From Monosporascus cannonballus (taxonomy: Eukaryota; Ascomycota; Sordariomycetes; Xylariales), in contig QJNS01000129.1 of assembly GCA_004154925.1 (NCBI GenBank), positions 27,645 to 91,644 on the forward strand: DNA of 64,000 nucleotides, given 5' to 3'. Of the stretch, positions 22,487 through 34,689 are shown piece after piece. Every line of letters starts with the position of its first letter. The first letter of the stretch is position 1. The position numbers and the translations under genes were made by a program. Under the pieces are notes generated by a model that worked only from the letters and a program-made list of their open reading frames with translations, made no database searches and was not told the DNA's origin.

Positions 22487-24478
22487 AGAACCCCACCTGC
22501 ACCCGCTAGACTTCCCGGATAGCGGAGAAAGTCCAGTTCCGTTGCACTTCGCTGCAGTGTCCAATATTTAAGACAAATACCTCGGATGATATTTCAATCA
22601 TAAATAAGTAGCACCCTTGAAAAGGTCCGTAAACAATACGGAATTACTTTTATAAGAATTATCTATAGGTAACCGTAAGTAATAAGCTTTTTTGTCTAGT
22701 AATTTACGTTCTCGGCAGCGCATAGGTAGGTAACCACTAGTGCCCAACTGCAAACCCTAGTCTAGGTCCTTGTGAGGAGGGGGAAAATATCCGGGAGAAG
22801 GGTTAACTGCTCAGCCCTCAAACCGAACCTAAGTTCCCCCGGGAGGTCCTTAGGTTCGATTCCTGGAACGTATAGGAGATACGGGCTCCTCGGTACTAAC
22901 AAGACCTCTCTTTTCCATTCAGTAGTGAGAACGTGGGATATTGCGCCAGACGGTTGGGCGGGAGGTGGGGCGGGGGGGGCGTGGGATGGAACGGGCAAGG
23001 GATGGAACGGGCAAGGGAATGGACTACGGGTCACGTTCCAATTGCGTTAAGGACAGCTGGGGCATCACTTTGCAATTACCCCTGCTTTACAAGCTGAACC
23101 AAAAGTCTACACTCTGCCTATACGGCGGCGCCGACACCCCCCTTATCATCGTTTATAGATTCGCTGCGGGTGGTGGCGGTACAGTGTGGTATCTGGGTAC
23201 CTGAGGCAGCTATGGTTAATTTGTTCCTTACTCTCTGGTGCTAGGTACTACCAATGATGTTCTTCAATGGCGCGCCTTATTCATCCTGCTATCTTCTCTT
23301 TTCTGTGTGTACCTGTAGCTTTCGAAGTACTCTTGACTTTACCGCAGGAGATCTATGCGCGATCCCATTCGTTTGATCGTATGCCAAACCCAGGTCGGTA
23401 TCCTTTATAACTGCCCAGAAGTATTCTGGAAATGCGTACTTGAGTATTCGGCATGCTTCTCCACCGTACTGCTACAACACGTAATATATACGGCCGTCGG
23501 CTCAATTCTGGCATATCTTCCACCCTTGCCGCTACTGTCGACATCCGAGCTTATTGATAGAATTTAACTGCTTCTCGGATAAAATTCTTCGGCAGTTGTA
23601 GTTAAAAAATATCTTTAAATATCTGGAATAGCATGCTCGCCGAATTTAGGTAGATTACGTAGAATATATTAACAACCGACGGGATAGTCCGTCCATGGAG
23701 AGTTCTGCGGGTACGACAGAATGTCTTAAACCGGTAATGAATATAAGAAGGCTGAACGTTAACATTCCGGATTGAAAGCCATAGCGAAGTGAATATTTAT
23801 CGTAATACAGCGCTATATATCAAAGCCCTTTAAATGTTCGGACGGATTGTCGTGGAATATTCATCGCCTGAGCCGCATTGCACCACATGCAGCCAAGCTT
23901 ACCTTGCGGTGCTTGGATGTTATGTGTTAGGTAATAGGGAACAAGCTAATTGGACAATGCAGTCAAATGAACCGTATGTGTAGGTTGATAAGGCTGCATC
24001 ATCGACCCAAGCTTGTCTCATAGTTCGCAAATGGAACTTGAGGATGACTGGTAGTGATGTTAATGGGCACGACACTTATACCTCTGTGTGCAACCCGCAT
24101 CGAACCTTTGATAAGACTCGTAGACAAGTCTTGGATGGGCCGCTATCACTTGCATTTAGCAAATGGGTTTTCGTCGGCCCCTATCAGGGTTATCAAGTCG
24201 TTTACCCGTCAACCGGGTTCAAGGGTTTAGAAAGATGGGGGGGACGTGGGAGTCGCCGGGGAGTCGCAACAGGAAATCCTGCCAACCATACGTAAGGCGA
24301 GCTTGAAACAGGAGGAAAGATATCACCCTTGGCAAGCGAATGATTGCAAAGGCAACCAGCCCGATGGGACGGCATATCGTAGGTGTACCATGGCTTTGGA
24401 GATCGAGACTTGCAGGAAGTTCCCAAGTCCTGGATCAACATTGAAGGTCAAAGGGCCGGACGGATGTGCTAATGTAGT

Positions 24479-24500
24479 GGCCGCCTAGTTGTAGGCGGCC
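24479..24500. repeat. Perfect 9-bp inverted repeat with 4-nt loop
   Basis: GGCCGCCTA, spacer GTTG, TAGGCGGCC. A GC-rich hairpin about 1 kb upstream of the NirA-like gene with no gene nearby on either strand. It could be a regulator-binding palindrome or chance. Confidence 0.6.
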
Positions 24501-25505
24501 TAGTGGGGCTGTTGGGATACTCATGGTAATCCTTCGGACCCAGCCGGTGGGGGTTCCTAGAGAAGCTTATCTCTCTTTGACATAATTAGCCGATCTCTAG
24601 GAGCAATCCCCCATTTCTTGCTTATCAATTCTCTGCTTTCCCTTCGCCCTTGGCATGCATATGCAATTAGCCCTTCCGCCTGAGTGGCTCTGTGCGTGGG
24701 TTCTCACCAACGAAGATTGCTTTTTCTCTCTCTCCCAGTTTATGCAGCCACTTCCTAGATGAAGCACACGTGATGAAACGTCGACCAGTGTAAAGGAACT
24801 GCCCTTATACGTCTATTAATTAGATATCGGGTCGGGTCCGTGGCTTGCTTGTCTCTTATCATGTTGTCTCGTAGTCAATCTTCTTCCTGCGCTGCGCTCT
24901 GGTTCTGCTTGCTTCCCCTCACCGAACGGCATGTCCGCCCACCTCTCCCGCATGCAATCGCACCAGGGCATATATCGGAGAGCACATTACCAGTCTATTC
25001 CCGGCTCGAGGCGTTGTAGAGTGGTATTAATCTGCGAGCCTTGAGAAAATTTTTCCCCGACCGTGACGAAGCGCTCGATTCACGGAAGTTGTTCTGGTAC
25101 ATCTACCTAATATATCCCCTGTCCCGTTAACGTCTCTTGGAGACAGCCCGACACTTGGCACGAGGTTGTTTTATACCGCTGCCTCGATATAGGAACTTAT
25201 TGGACATAGCGCAAGCCACCAATACCTCTGCTCGCCTTAATAAAGCGGCCGGACCATACGCTTTTGCCTGTCTTCCTTTAGAGCTTATTAGCTCCTTCAT
25301 CGGACCCCAGACACGGCTAATCTTATAGTGGGTCGGGGTTCCCTGACTCCTGTTGCCGGGAAAACCCATTGCAGCCGACCAACCATCTGGTATATCTTCG
25401 AAATAGATCGTATTTTCTCACATATCTCGCCGTGCTAGCTGAGATATTGCCCGCGCACCCGGATTCAACGCTCCTCAGAGCTCTTAGTCCGGCTGGATTT
25501 CCCCG

Positions 25506-28372
25506 ATGGAAGCGCTGAATCTATCGGGGCTGCAGCCGCAGAACAGGTCGGATTCGGGAGATGTCTTATCTGATCCCGTTCCGCTCCCTACTCAAAAGAA
25601 GTCGAGACGAGGCGGAGATCCCGCCATGCAAAAACGAAGATGCGTTAGCACGTGAGTTCGACTCCCCTTTGGCATTACCCGTCCGGGTAATACAGGTCTC
25701 GGGGTCCTGTTCTGATGTAGCCTCTCGCCCGTATAGAGCCTGTATCGCTTGTCGGAAGAGGAAGAGCAAGTGTAATGGCGCCCTTCCCAGCTGTGCAGCA
25801 TGCGCAAGTGTCTACGGAACCGAATGCGTCTACGACCCCAATTCAGATCACCGTCGAAAGGGAGTGTACCGGGAAAAGATCGATAGCATGAAGGCGCGCA
25901 ACTCGACCCTTCAAATTCTGATCGAAGCTATACTGAACGCCGCCGAAGACGAAGTCTCAGACATTGTCAAGAAGATCCGAACCTGCGACAGCCTCGATGC
26001 CGTGGCCGAATCGATCCTCAAACAGGGATACGGAAACGAAGGTGCTGAAGACGAGTCGCGCCTGGATGACGATTACACTACTGACTTGCCTGTGGAGGGC
26101 GAGCGGGACCTTGCCCGCAAGATGGGAGAGTTGCGCCTAGAGAACGGCTCAGTGCGCTTCATCGGTGGAACCTCGCATTTAATACATATGGAAACGCCGA
26201 TTGTGCAACCCGAGCACGAGGCCGAGGACTGGGCTACAGCCGGTGTGGACCCTATCATAACCTGGTCCGACGTAACCGAAAATTCCGATGACATTATGCA
26301 CCTACTCAATATGTACTGGAACTGGCATTACCCCTATTTCGTCACCTTGTCCCGGAATTTATTCTTTAGAGATTTCCTCAAGGGGAAGCCGAGAGGCAAC
26401 GTGTACAAGACCACGTACTGTTCGTCTCTGTTAGTGAACGCTATGCTCGCTCTTGGCTGCCATTTCACAGATGCCGACTGTGCTTACGCTACGCCGGGCG
26501 ACAACTGGACCAAGGGGGATCACTTCTTTGCTGAAGCCAAGAGGTTGATCGTTGAGAACGATGAGTATGAAAAACCCCGCTTGACCACGGTGCAAGCACT
26601 CGCCTTGATGTCCGTAAGGGAGGCCGGCTGCGGACGAGAAGCCAAAGGGTGGGTTTATAGTGGCATGAGTTTCAGAATGGCGCAAGACCTCGGATTGAAT
26701 CTTGACCTCGGCGGTATCAGCACCGACAACGAGCACATGGACGAGCACGAGGTTGATGCGCGAAGGGTTACTTTCTGGGGGTGTTTCCTGTTTGACAAGT
26801 GCTGGTCAAACTATCTTGGACGACTCCCCCAGCTCCCGAAGAATTCCTACAGCGTTCCCAAGTATGACGTCTTTCCCAACGAGGAAGCTGAGGACTGGTG
26901 TCCTTATACAAACTCAGGGTTCGACCAGTCACAGAAACAGCCAGCGCGGACTCGCACCGTCGGTCTCCAGCTATCGAAGCTGTGCGAGATTAGCAGCGAT
27001 CTCCTCTTGTTCTTCTATCATCCGAATCATATCGGAAGGTCGAACGGCAAGTCCGTCGAGCTGAAAAAGCTAAGCGAACTTCATCGCCGCCTAGAGGATT
27101 GGCGTAAGGAGCTACCCAAAGAGCTCGAACCGAAGGAGGGTCAACTACCTCCTGTCATCCTGATGCAGTACGATGCCCCTGTTTATATCCCATCGTATTT
27201 TTGCAAGTATACTAACTTAGGGCAGCATGTTCTTCCACTTACAGTATATCCATCTGTTTAGGCCATTCTTGAAATATTCTCCCAGTTCATCGCCCCTACC
27301 GCCTCACGTATCCCCGAGGCGGATATGTACAGCAAATGCAGGCGCCATCTCGAAACTAATGCGGCTTTACAAAAAGCTCTATAACCTGCGCCAGATCTGT
27401 AATATCGCTGTATATATGTTACATTCAGCCTGTACAATCCACCTCTTGAACCTACCAGAGAAAACGGCCAAGAGGGATATCATACACGGCGTCAAGCACC
27501 TCGAAGAGATCGCTGAGGATTGGCTCTGCGGAAGGCGGACGCTTAGCATTCTCAGCGTGCTTGCCCGCAAGTGGAACGTCCAGCTCCCGGAGGAAGCTTT
27601 CCATGTCCTACAACGAACAGACGAGAAGTGGGGTGGCTTCAATCCTTCTGACGTCCCGTCACCCAATTCAACTTTCACTGCTTCTCCGTCGCCATCGGCC
27701 TACGGAGCAACGTCACCAATCGCAAAATCAGAGCAGTACAGTCCAGCAAGCAATCATGCCAACCCTAACTCTACGACACGCATCCAGGGTATCCCGGGGG
27801 CTTCCGGCTCTCCCGACATGATTAGCAGTCTGGCTGGCACTAACTTCCAACCCGTCGTACAAGGCCCACAACGAGCTATGAACAACCCAGCAATAATGGG
27901 CAACTCGGGACCGCTGAGTGTCGACGGATTAAACGGTACCAGCTGGAGGCAACCCCCCGCCAGGCGCTCCGTGCCGACCTACAACCAGTCGTATGCGCGC
28001 ATGCCGAACAACAGTAGCATGGAGTCCAGCCAGGCCTCGTCGCGCACCAGCACGACGGCCACGCCCAATTCTGTCTACGCGATGGACGGCCAGGAATGGT
28101 GCATCAAGGACAGCGTGAACTGGCAGTCCAGCTTCGACACCTGGAATATGGCGAATCCGACGACCTCGGTGGCGGCGGCAGCGGCAGCGGCGGCGGCGGT
28201 GGAGGACAGCGGCTTGTCCGACCCCTCCGTGTTCCTTTTTGCACGGAACACCACCGCCGCCGCCGCCGCTAACGATTCCGGGCAGTCGCCGCCGACCGGC
28301 GACTTCAACTTCGACGCACTCGAAGGCCTCTCGGGAAACATAGGCAGCTGGGATCTGACTGGTTTGGACTAA
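25506..28372 (+). CDS. Zn(II)2Cys6 transcription factor, NirA/NIT-4-like
   Basis: Exons 25506-25651, 25737-27167 and 27226-28372 give 907 aa. Intron 1 (25652-25736, GTGAGT...GTATAG) joins QKRRCVS to TACIACRKRKSKCNG, the standard arrangement for this family. Staying in the longer unspliced frame from 25561 would replace the basic lead-in with unrelated residues, so I prefer the ATG at 25506. Intron 2 is 27168-27225 with ACTAAC before GGCAG. Zinc-cluster cysteines are at 51, 54, 61, 68, 71 and 79, followed by VYGTECVYDPNSDHRRKGVY and a heptad-like KIDSMKARNSTLQILIEAIL, a probable dimerisation coil. The fungal regulatory domain follows (MYWNWHYPYFVTLSRNLFFRD; VTFWGCFLFDKCWSNYLGRLP). The C-terminus is Ser/Pro/Asn-rich with two poly-Ala runs and an acidic end (FNFDALEGLSGN). 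The family includes nitrate-assimilation activators, but many paralogues exist, so the target pathway is open. Confidence 0.9.
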
Positions 28373-29365
28373 GCGATAGATGACGACTAGGCAACGGCCA
28401 CGTCGCCTGCTCAGCCCTGTTCTTGTGTGCTACTTGACTGTTCCTAGGCGTTCTGGTTCCGCCGGTAGTTCAGGAACGCAAAGGCAAAGTTGGACGGCGG
28501 CGAAATTGGGTAAATGGGTGGGATATGTCTTGATTTGAGCGTTCTTGTAGGGGTTCGAGGAGTCTCCACTATATGCATACATATATTTGCCGTATATCAT
28601 GTACCTGGTTGGAATTGGTAGAGATTCGCTTGACGTCTATTCGGTCACGTTTTGGGGGGACGGGGTAGGCCGAGGTGGCTTTTCTCATACGGTCCGACTT
28701 GGTTGCGTCTATATAGATTACCGATTGATCTTCTTGGTGTCGGCGTACGTAACGCTCACAAGACAAGGCACGCTTTTATGAGGCACGCATGGGGAGACCT
28801 TTAATCCATCTATCTTTCTAACTATTTCGAACTTACAGGACACGGCCCATTGGGTCTGGGGTAGCGCAATTATGATGATCATAATGATTATGATATGCTT
28901 ATCTCCTCAAGCCAAGTCACAGAGTCCCGGCGGCAGGGGAATATGTCCGTCCGCCCGTCGCGGCCAACAGCATGGCGGAGCTGAGGGTCCTCGCGAGGAA
29001 GATCAGATCACGAGCATCCGGGTTCGAGCTTCGAGAGGCGACGCCGAATGATCATATCTGTCTGAATGTGGGTATCCAGCCGCCAGGAGCAGCGATCGTG
29101 CTACCTAATCCTCCTCCGCAAAGCCTCCTCGCCAGCCATACCGCCAGAGCAGCGGCGGACTAGCCGGCGCCCCACGACGGCGATGCCGCTCAGTAAGTAG
29201 CGCCAGCCATCAGCGAGCGCCATGAAGCACATCGGACCGCCTTTGTTATACATTTGGGCCACAGAACGATGCAAGATGTTCTGCACAGCCCTGTGCTTCG
29301 TGTAGAGAAATAGACCATCTGGGGTGTATCTCAAGTCACGGAGGATTGCCTCTATTAGAGGCCAC
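28373..29365. other. Intergenic, 3' flank of the NirA-like gene
   Basis: 3' untranslated region and about 0.9 kb with no recognised coding sequence. The part from about 28970 has chance frames only. It abuts the broken PKS-NRPS condensation domain. Confidence 0.45.
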
Positions 29366-30729
29366 GTCTATGATACTGAGCGTGGTGAGACAATGAAGAT
29401 TTTATTGCTCATCTTAAGATCCACCGATTCATCCCCCATGATAGGATATCATCATGTCCACATGGATGCCGCGAGTCTCAAGCTCTTTCTCCTAGACCTG
29501 GAAAAGGCATACATGGACAGGCCCCTCGCTGCACAACCCCTTACAGCACCCGACGTTCTCCGAACAACAACGCTTGGCAGTTGAAGATGACAAAATGAAG
29601 AGCGAGGTTGACTACTAGAGGAGCGAGCTAGCCAGGAACCATCAGGCTTTACTTCTCCTTGAACTCTCAATCTCCAGGGCTCGAAAGCTAGTTCTTAGGG
29701 ACGAGCACAATGAGGCCAGCCGGCCCATAGACGCCAAACTAGCCAGACAGATAAACGAAATGTGTCGTAAGCAGAAGGTCAACTTATTCCACTTCTACCT
29801 TGCTGTAATGGAGGCGACATTGCTCCGGCTGCTGGGCACTGAGGTTCTGTATATCGGCATGGCAGATGCTAATCGCTTCGGAGACTTTTCCGGAGGCATA
29901 TATCTTAATCTGCTTCCCTTGCGCTTCCGCCTTAACCGTAGCCAGCAGTTCCAAAAAGCTTTAGCAGATATTTGGCGCAAGGTATATGGTATTATGGCGG
30001 ATTCGGATCGGCCGTTCGATATACTGCTAAATAAGCTGTACGTTCCCTAATCGATTTTATATAACCCCTTATTTTAAATTTTTATTAATTATTAAACCGG
30101 TGTAACCGAAAAGCGTTATTTCGGCACCGTTAAATACGTTAGTAACGAATATTTATTGATAAAATTTATGTACGATATTACGTTTAATATTTTTTAATAA
30201 TATAAAATACAAAATTTGGATTATCGTTATTATTTTAAAATAAGTTTATTTAATCGATAATATAACCGTTTTATTTCATAAGTATTTTAAACGTTTTAAT
30301 TATTTTTTTCGTATGTTTTCAGTTTTATAAAAATATGGGTTTTTTTTTAAAACAGATATAATTTTCGGATAAATGTATCGAATATGGTTTAAGTGTTTAT
30401 ATATATATATATATATCTTTTAGCATATAAGGGATATAGAAAAAAAAGCATTTCTAATATTATACTATACCCTATTTCCGAGTTAAAAAGCCCAGAGACG
30501 GCTAACCACTAGATAGATATTAGTCAGCTAGCCAGGGTGTGCTATAGCACACCAAATACGGAAAGGTCACCTTCTGAGCGGAGTATATATACTCCGTTCC
30601 TAGGCTACACTAAAGTTGTACGCGTTGCGAGAGCGCACGCAATTAGCTGAATACAACAACAACTGATATCCCCTATATCTGACAATATTATAGCCGGACG
30701 GTTTTTCGGCGCGATTGTCATAAATGACC
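29366..30729 (+). pseudogene. PKS-NRPS hybrid synthetase relic: condensation domain to start of adenylation domain (copy 1)
   Basis: The conceptual translation shows a condensation domain of the kind in fungal PKS-NRPS hybrids: YDTERGETMKILLL, then GYHHVHMDAASL (the HHxxxDG active-site motif with Ala for Gly), LEKAYMD, and after further breaks FHFYLAVMEATLLRLLGTE, MADANRFGDFSGG and LLPLRFRLNRSQQFQKALAD. A frameshift near 29560-29580 and a TAG at about 29617 where Trp is expected show it is dead. From about 30045 the base composition collapses to RIP type, but the sequence can be followed by similarity to 58849-59385 through the C-A linker (30430-30520) to the start of the adenylation domain (30691-30729). 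There it jumps back into a second copy of the condensation domain. A 162-bp insertion lies at 30523-30684. Confidence 0.8.
30523..30684. mobile_element. 162-bp solo-LTR-like insertion in the PKS-NRPS relic
   Basis: Absent from the matching place in the other copy (59338-59345). Flanked by ATATTA at 30517-30522 and 30685-30690. The ends GTCAG...CTGACA are inverted, TG...CA-like when read on the minus strand. Inside are the palindromes GTGTGCTATAGCACAC and GGAGTATATATACTCC; the second resembles a TATA promoter in an LTR. It keeps CpA/TpG while the DNA around it is RIP-altered, so it entered later. The family is unknown; a solo LTR is the best guess, a small inverted-repeat element is the alternative. 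Confidence 0.6.
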
Positions 30730-30909
30730 GCTGGGCACTAAGGTTCTATATATCGGCATGGCAAATGCTAATCGCTTTAGAGACCTTTTCGGAAATATAT
30801 ATTTTAATCTGCTTTCGTTACGTTTTTGCCTTGATCTTAACTAGCAATTTTAAGAAATTCTAGCAGATATTCGGCGTAAGACATATAATATTATGGCGGA
30901 TTTAAGTCG
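30730..30909 (+). pseudogene. Second copy of the condensation-domain segment (RIP-altered), split by the retrotransposon nest
   Basis: Matches 29834-30010 base for base apart from mostly C-to-T and G-to-A changes (for example GGTTCTGTATATCGG becomes GGTTCTATATATCGG). It continues, after removal of 30910-58827 and one AGTCG, at 58833. It begins abruptly right after the adenylation-domain start of copy 1, marking the junction of a tandem duplication of about 0.73 kb. Confidence 0.85.
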
Positions 30910-31302
30910 TATTATGACCCAATAGACTTAGCGGGCCTAAGAAACGGTCGGGACAAAAATAAGATTACACCTGACGCGGAATAGGTTACGTAGCGAGCTC
31001 AAAGCTCTGAGGGACCTTAGCGCCTTAAGCTTATTAAGCTATATAAAGAAATTAAAAAACTTAAAGAACTTAAAGAGTTAAACCTTTTAAATATTTTAAA
31101 CTAAAAGTAACATGTTTATAATTATTATTTTCACAATTTAAATAATAACAATTTGCAATAAGATATCGTAATTTAAAATATTTTTAAAATTAGAAAACAT
31201 AATAAATTTAATATATTGATTATTTAAATTATTACAATACTTTTATTAATATAAATCCCCCCGATTTAAGTTTAATAATTAATTAACCGTTTAGTCCTTA
31301 TA
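30910..31302 (+). repeat. 5' LTR of E0 (393 bp)
   Basis: Aligns end to end with 58301-58827 once the solo LTR there is removed. Its first 120 bp keep many C and G bases (AGCGGGCC, GGTCGGGAC, CTGACGCGGAATAGG), whereas the same part of the 3' LTR is strongly converted to A and T. Confidence 0.88.
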
Positions 31303-32430
31303 CATTATAAATTTTTATTTAATAATACAGTTAAATTTTAAAAAATATATTTAGTTAATATATAAATTAGCAAATAAAAAATTACTTTTTAATGGGAATT
31401 TAACTTTAATATAGAATCCGGAAATTAAAGGTTTAAATATAATAATTTACGATATGACTAATACGAATAAATATATTAAAACTTAAGATTAAAAGGCACT
31501 AAACATTTGATAAAAGCCAATGTATAAAGTTTCTTTATTTAGGCAAAAATATACCTTCGGTTTTGATGATTCGAAAAACCGGTGAACAAAATTTTTGCCG
31601 TTACGGTCTTTTAATAAAAAACGTTTTGATTAATTTGAATTTATTATAAGAAATTATTTGAAATATACAAAAGCCGACCAGAAAATATTTATTAAAATGT
31701 TTTTCGGCAATTATGCTAATTTCGAAAATAAATTAGAAGTTAATTATAAAAATCCCGATAAAAAAGTACGGCAATATAATAAATTTTTCTATTATATTAA
31801 AAAAACCGATTTTCGAAATATATAACAGGATTTAGGAAATTTATAGCTAAAATAAAACAGAACGACGATAAAGAAAATGTTTATAGCGATATATTTTATA
31901 AAAATTTCAAGATAATATTAAAAATAAAATTATTAAATTTCTAAAATTTAGAACTTTAAATTAATATTTTACCAAAGCTGTTAAAATTAATAACAAATTA
32001 TCCAAACGTTATATAAAAAGGCATAATATATTTTAAAATACAAATGTTATCTAGCGAATTATAAAAAAACGCGCTATACCATTTATATCCTATTATATAA
32101 CGCCAAAACTTATAAAACTCGGAATAATCTAATGTAAAAACAGGAGCCAAATTAAGTGCTACAATTACGGTAAAATAAAATATTATTACAACATTTGCAA
32201 AAAAACTTAAAAAAGGGTAACAAAATAATGAGGTTCCTGTATCAGAAAAATAGCCTAGAGATAACTAAACGAATAACAACAAAGTTATTAATATAATTTA
32301 AATCCGGTACAAATAAGAGCTATTACGATAAAAAATTCGACGCAAAATGCGAAAAACCAAAAAACTAATCTAAAAAGGGTTAAGAACATAATAATACGTC
32401 TTAAAATAATTAAAGACATACTAAAAATAA
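31303..32430 (+). pseudogene. 5' internal part of E0 (leader and gag region), degraded
   Basis: Follows the 5' LTR. The first 50 bp (TTTTTATTTAATAATA...) match, in reverse complement, the sequence just inside the right LTRs of E2 and E3, which confirms their common family and opposite orientation. No open frame survives. The region resumes at 53231 after E1. Confidence 0.6.
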
Positions 32431-34689
32431 TGTAAGAATACAGCCCTTATAAGGATAAAACTGGTAGCCGACCAGCCACCGATCAGCCACCGACCCACTT
32501 ATTAATATAAATCCACCATCTAGCAGCTAATGAGAAACGCTAAATAGAAATAACCTAATATATTTATTTTTTGGAATCTGCTTTATAACTGGTCGGAGAT
32601 TACCTTATTTAGCTTATAACTATTTATTATTTTATAAATTTTTTATTTATTATAAAAAGTAATGCGATAACCATTAAAAATAAACCTTACTAATTGCAAA
32701 ACGAACTTAAATTATTAGTCGAAAAAATCGCCGATCGGAACCCAACCGACGAAGAATCGATTACGGTACGGAAACAGGCAAAAAAACTTATAACGAAACT
32801 TTAACGGGCAAAGAACTATAATCCCCGAAATTCCGAATTACCTTATATATATAATGAAGATACGTTCCGATAACTATTAACTAAACGGTCGAAAAATATG
32901 TATAATATAATAAACGCGTCCCGGAATTTAAAGCAAAAAAAGATTAAACCTTTTAATAATAACCAAATTTTAGAAATTATTCGTTAATAAAACGAATAAT
33001 ATTCGGAATCATTTCGATAATTAGCCGAATAATAAAAAATAATATAAATTAAAAAAGCAAAATTTTATAAATTAATTACGATATCGTCGCAAAGTTTTAA
33101 GGATAATAAATAAATATTACGTTATAATTATCTGAACTTTTTCGAACGCATATTAATTAAAAAAAAGATTAAATAAAAATTCTTACGAAAGCTTACACCG
33201 AAAAACTAAACTAAAATATTTTTACTTATATTTAATAAGTTATAAGCCATATGGATATTTTTATTACAAATACGTAATAATTATATTGCGTTACGTTTAA
33301 TTATTTTAATTATGAAAAAAATTAAAAATAGAAATTTTATAATTTTTTATTAAGAAAAATTACGTAAATCTTAATTTGTTCGATAAGGAATATAAGGAAT
33401 AATTTATGAAATTGCGATAATAATCCGATTAATCGCCGTTAAATCTTTATATTAAATAAATGTTTTTAATTTATAGAATAAACTTTACGGACCCCTTTAA
33501 TCCGGAAAACGATTAAAATAATAAACTTTTTGCTTTTAATTATTTTTATAAATTAATATTAAGATTACAAAATATTTTATTACGAAACAACGTTAAGTTA
33601 AAATAAATTAATAACGTAATAAAAAAGGTAAAATATTATTAGAACACCTTAAAAAAGCGAAAAAATTAATCATTTTCCGCCAAAAGTATTAATAAAACTA
33701 AATAATTTTATTTTAATATTTTCGGGAAACAAATCTTTAAAACAAATTAAAAGCGCCATATAAAAATAATAAAAATTACAAGTATTTTTATATTCGGAAA
33801 GCAAATAATCGCCGATTTAACTTTAATTAAAATAAATCCGTACGATTTAATAATTTGAATTTTTATAAAAGCTTATTTAAATGTTATAATTATAAAAAAC
33901 TAAATTATAAAAACGTAAATTACAAATTAAAAAGGGATACGAAAACCTTATTATCCCGGCTATATAAAAACTAACTTTTATAAGCTGTATAAAACATTAT
34001 AATATAACGATAAATTAAATTATTCCCCAGACGTAAACCCAAAAAAAAGCCGGAATAAACGTATACGTCCAGTCTATTTCGGCTAATAACTGCAAAACGG
34101 TCGGAATAAAGCCGCCTTTTTAAAAAAAATATTTACTAAAAGAAATACGGGAGATATAGCGATATAAATGGATATAAATACCGGAACATAAGTAAATATT
34201 ATAAATAAAAGGTTAACGAAAAAAGTTAATTTCCAATTAATTTTTATAAATATTTTAGGCCTTATCGGCGTTAACGGCGCATATATCAAATATTATAAGG
34301 CTTACGAAATTCTTATTAATATAATAAATAATAACGGAAATAAACGAAAATTTAAATAAATTTAGTATATGATATGCCGTAATCGAAAAATGCCCGATTT
34401 TTTATTATTTAAATCCGAAATAAGTAAATTAAAGATTTTGCTAAATATAATTGTATATTAATAATTATAGGGCGTGTTATAAAAGATTGATAAATAATAA
34501 ATCGTAAATTTAACTTTTTTCAGTAAATAAATTTATATTATTAAATTAAGAAATTTAGCCAAAAAGTTAAATATCTCGAAAATTGAAAAACAACAAAAAT
34601 AAAAATTAAGCGACTTCCTTAAATATTTAAAGAATTTCCGGCAAATATATTCCGAAAAAATAGCAAAAAAGATATTTTAATTACTAAAG

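Larger units (their letters stand above)
21893..25505. other. Intergenic, promoter regions and small motifs
   Basis: 3.6 kb without a recognised gene. 21893-22330 is the promoter and 5' leader of the La-type gene and includes a 10-G run near 22219. 22421-22486 contains TAGGTAGGTACCTAGGTA and TTACCTAGGTAGG. 22853-22863 is a perfect GGTTCGATTCC B-box-like word within a foldable T-arm, but no acceptor stem or anticodon arm surrounds it. 23570-23850 is locally AT-rich. A hairpin lies at 24479-24500. 24540-25500 is pyrimidine-rich in places and leads into the NirA-like gene. Confidence 0.45.

Noticed and set aside
22772..22880. Possible tRNA around the GGTTCGATTCC word
   Set aside because: The T-arm folds, but no matching acceptor stem, D-arm or anticodon arm could be found; noted only as a B-box-like word.
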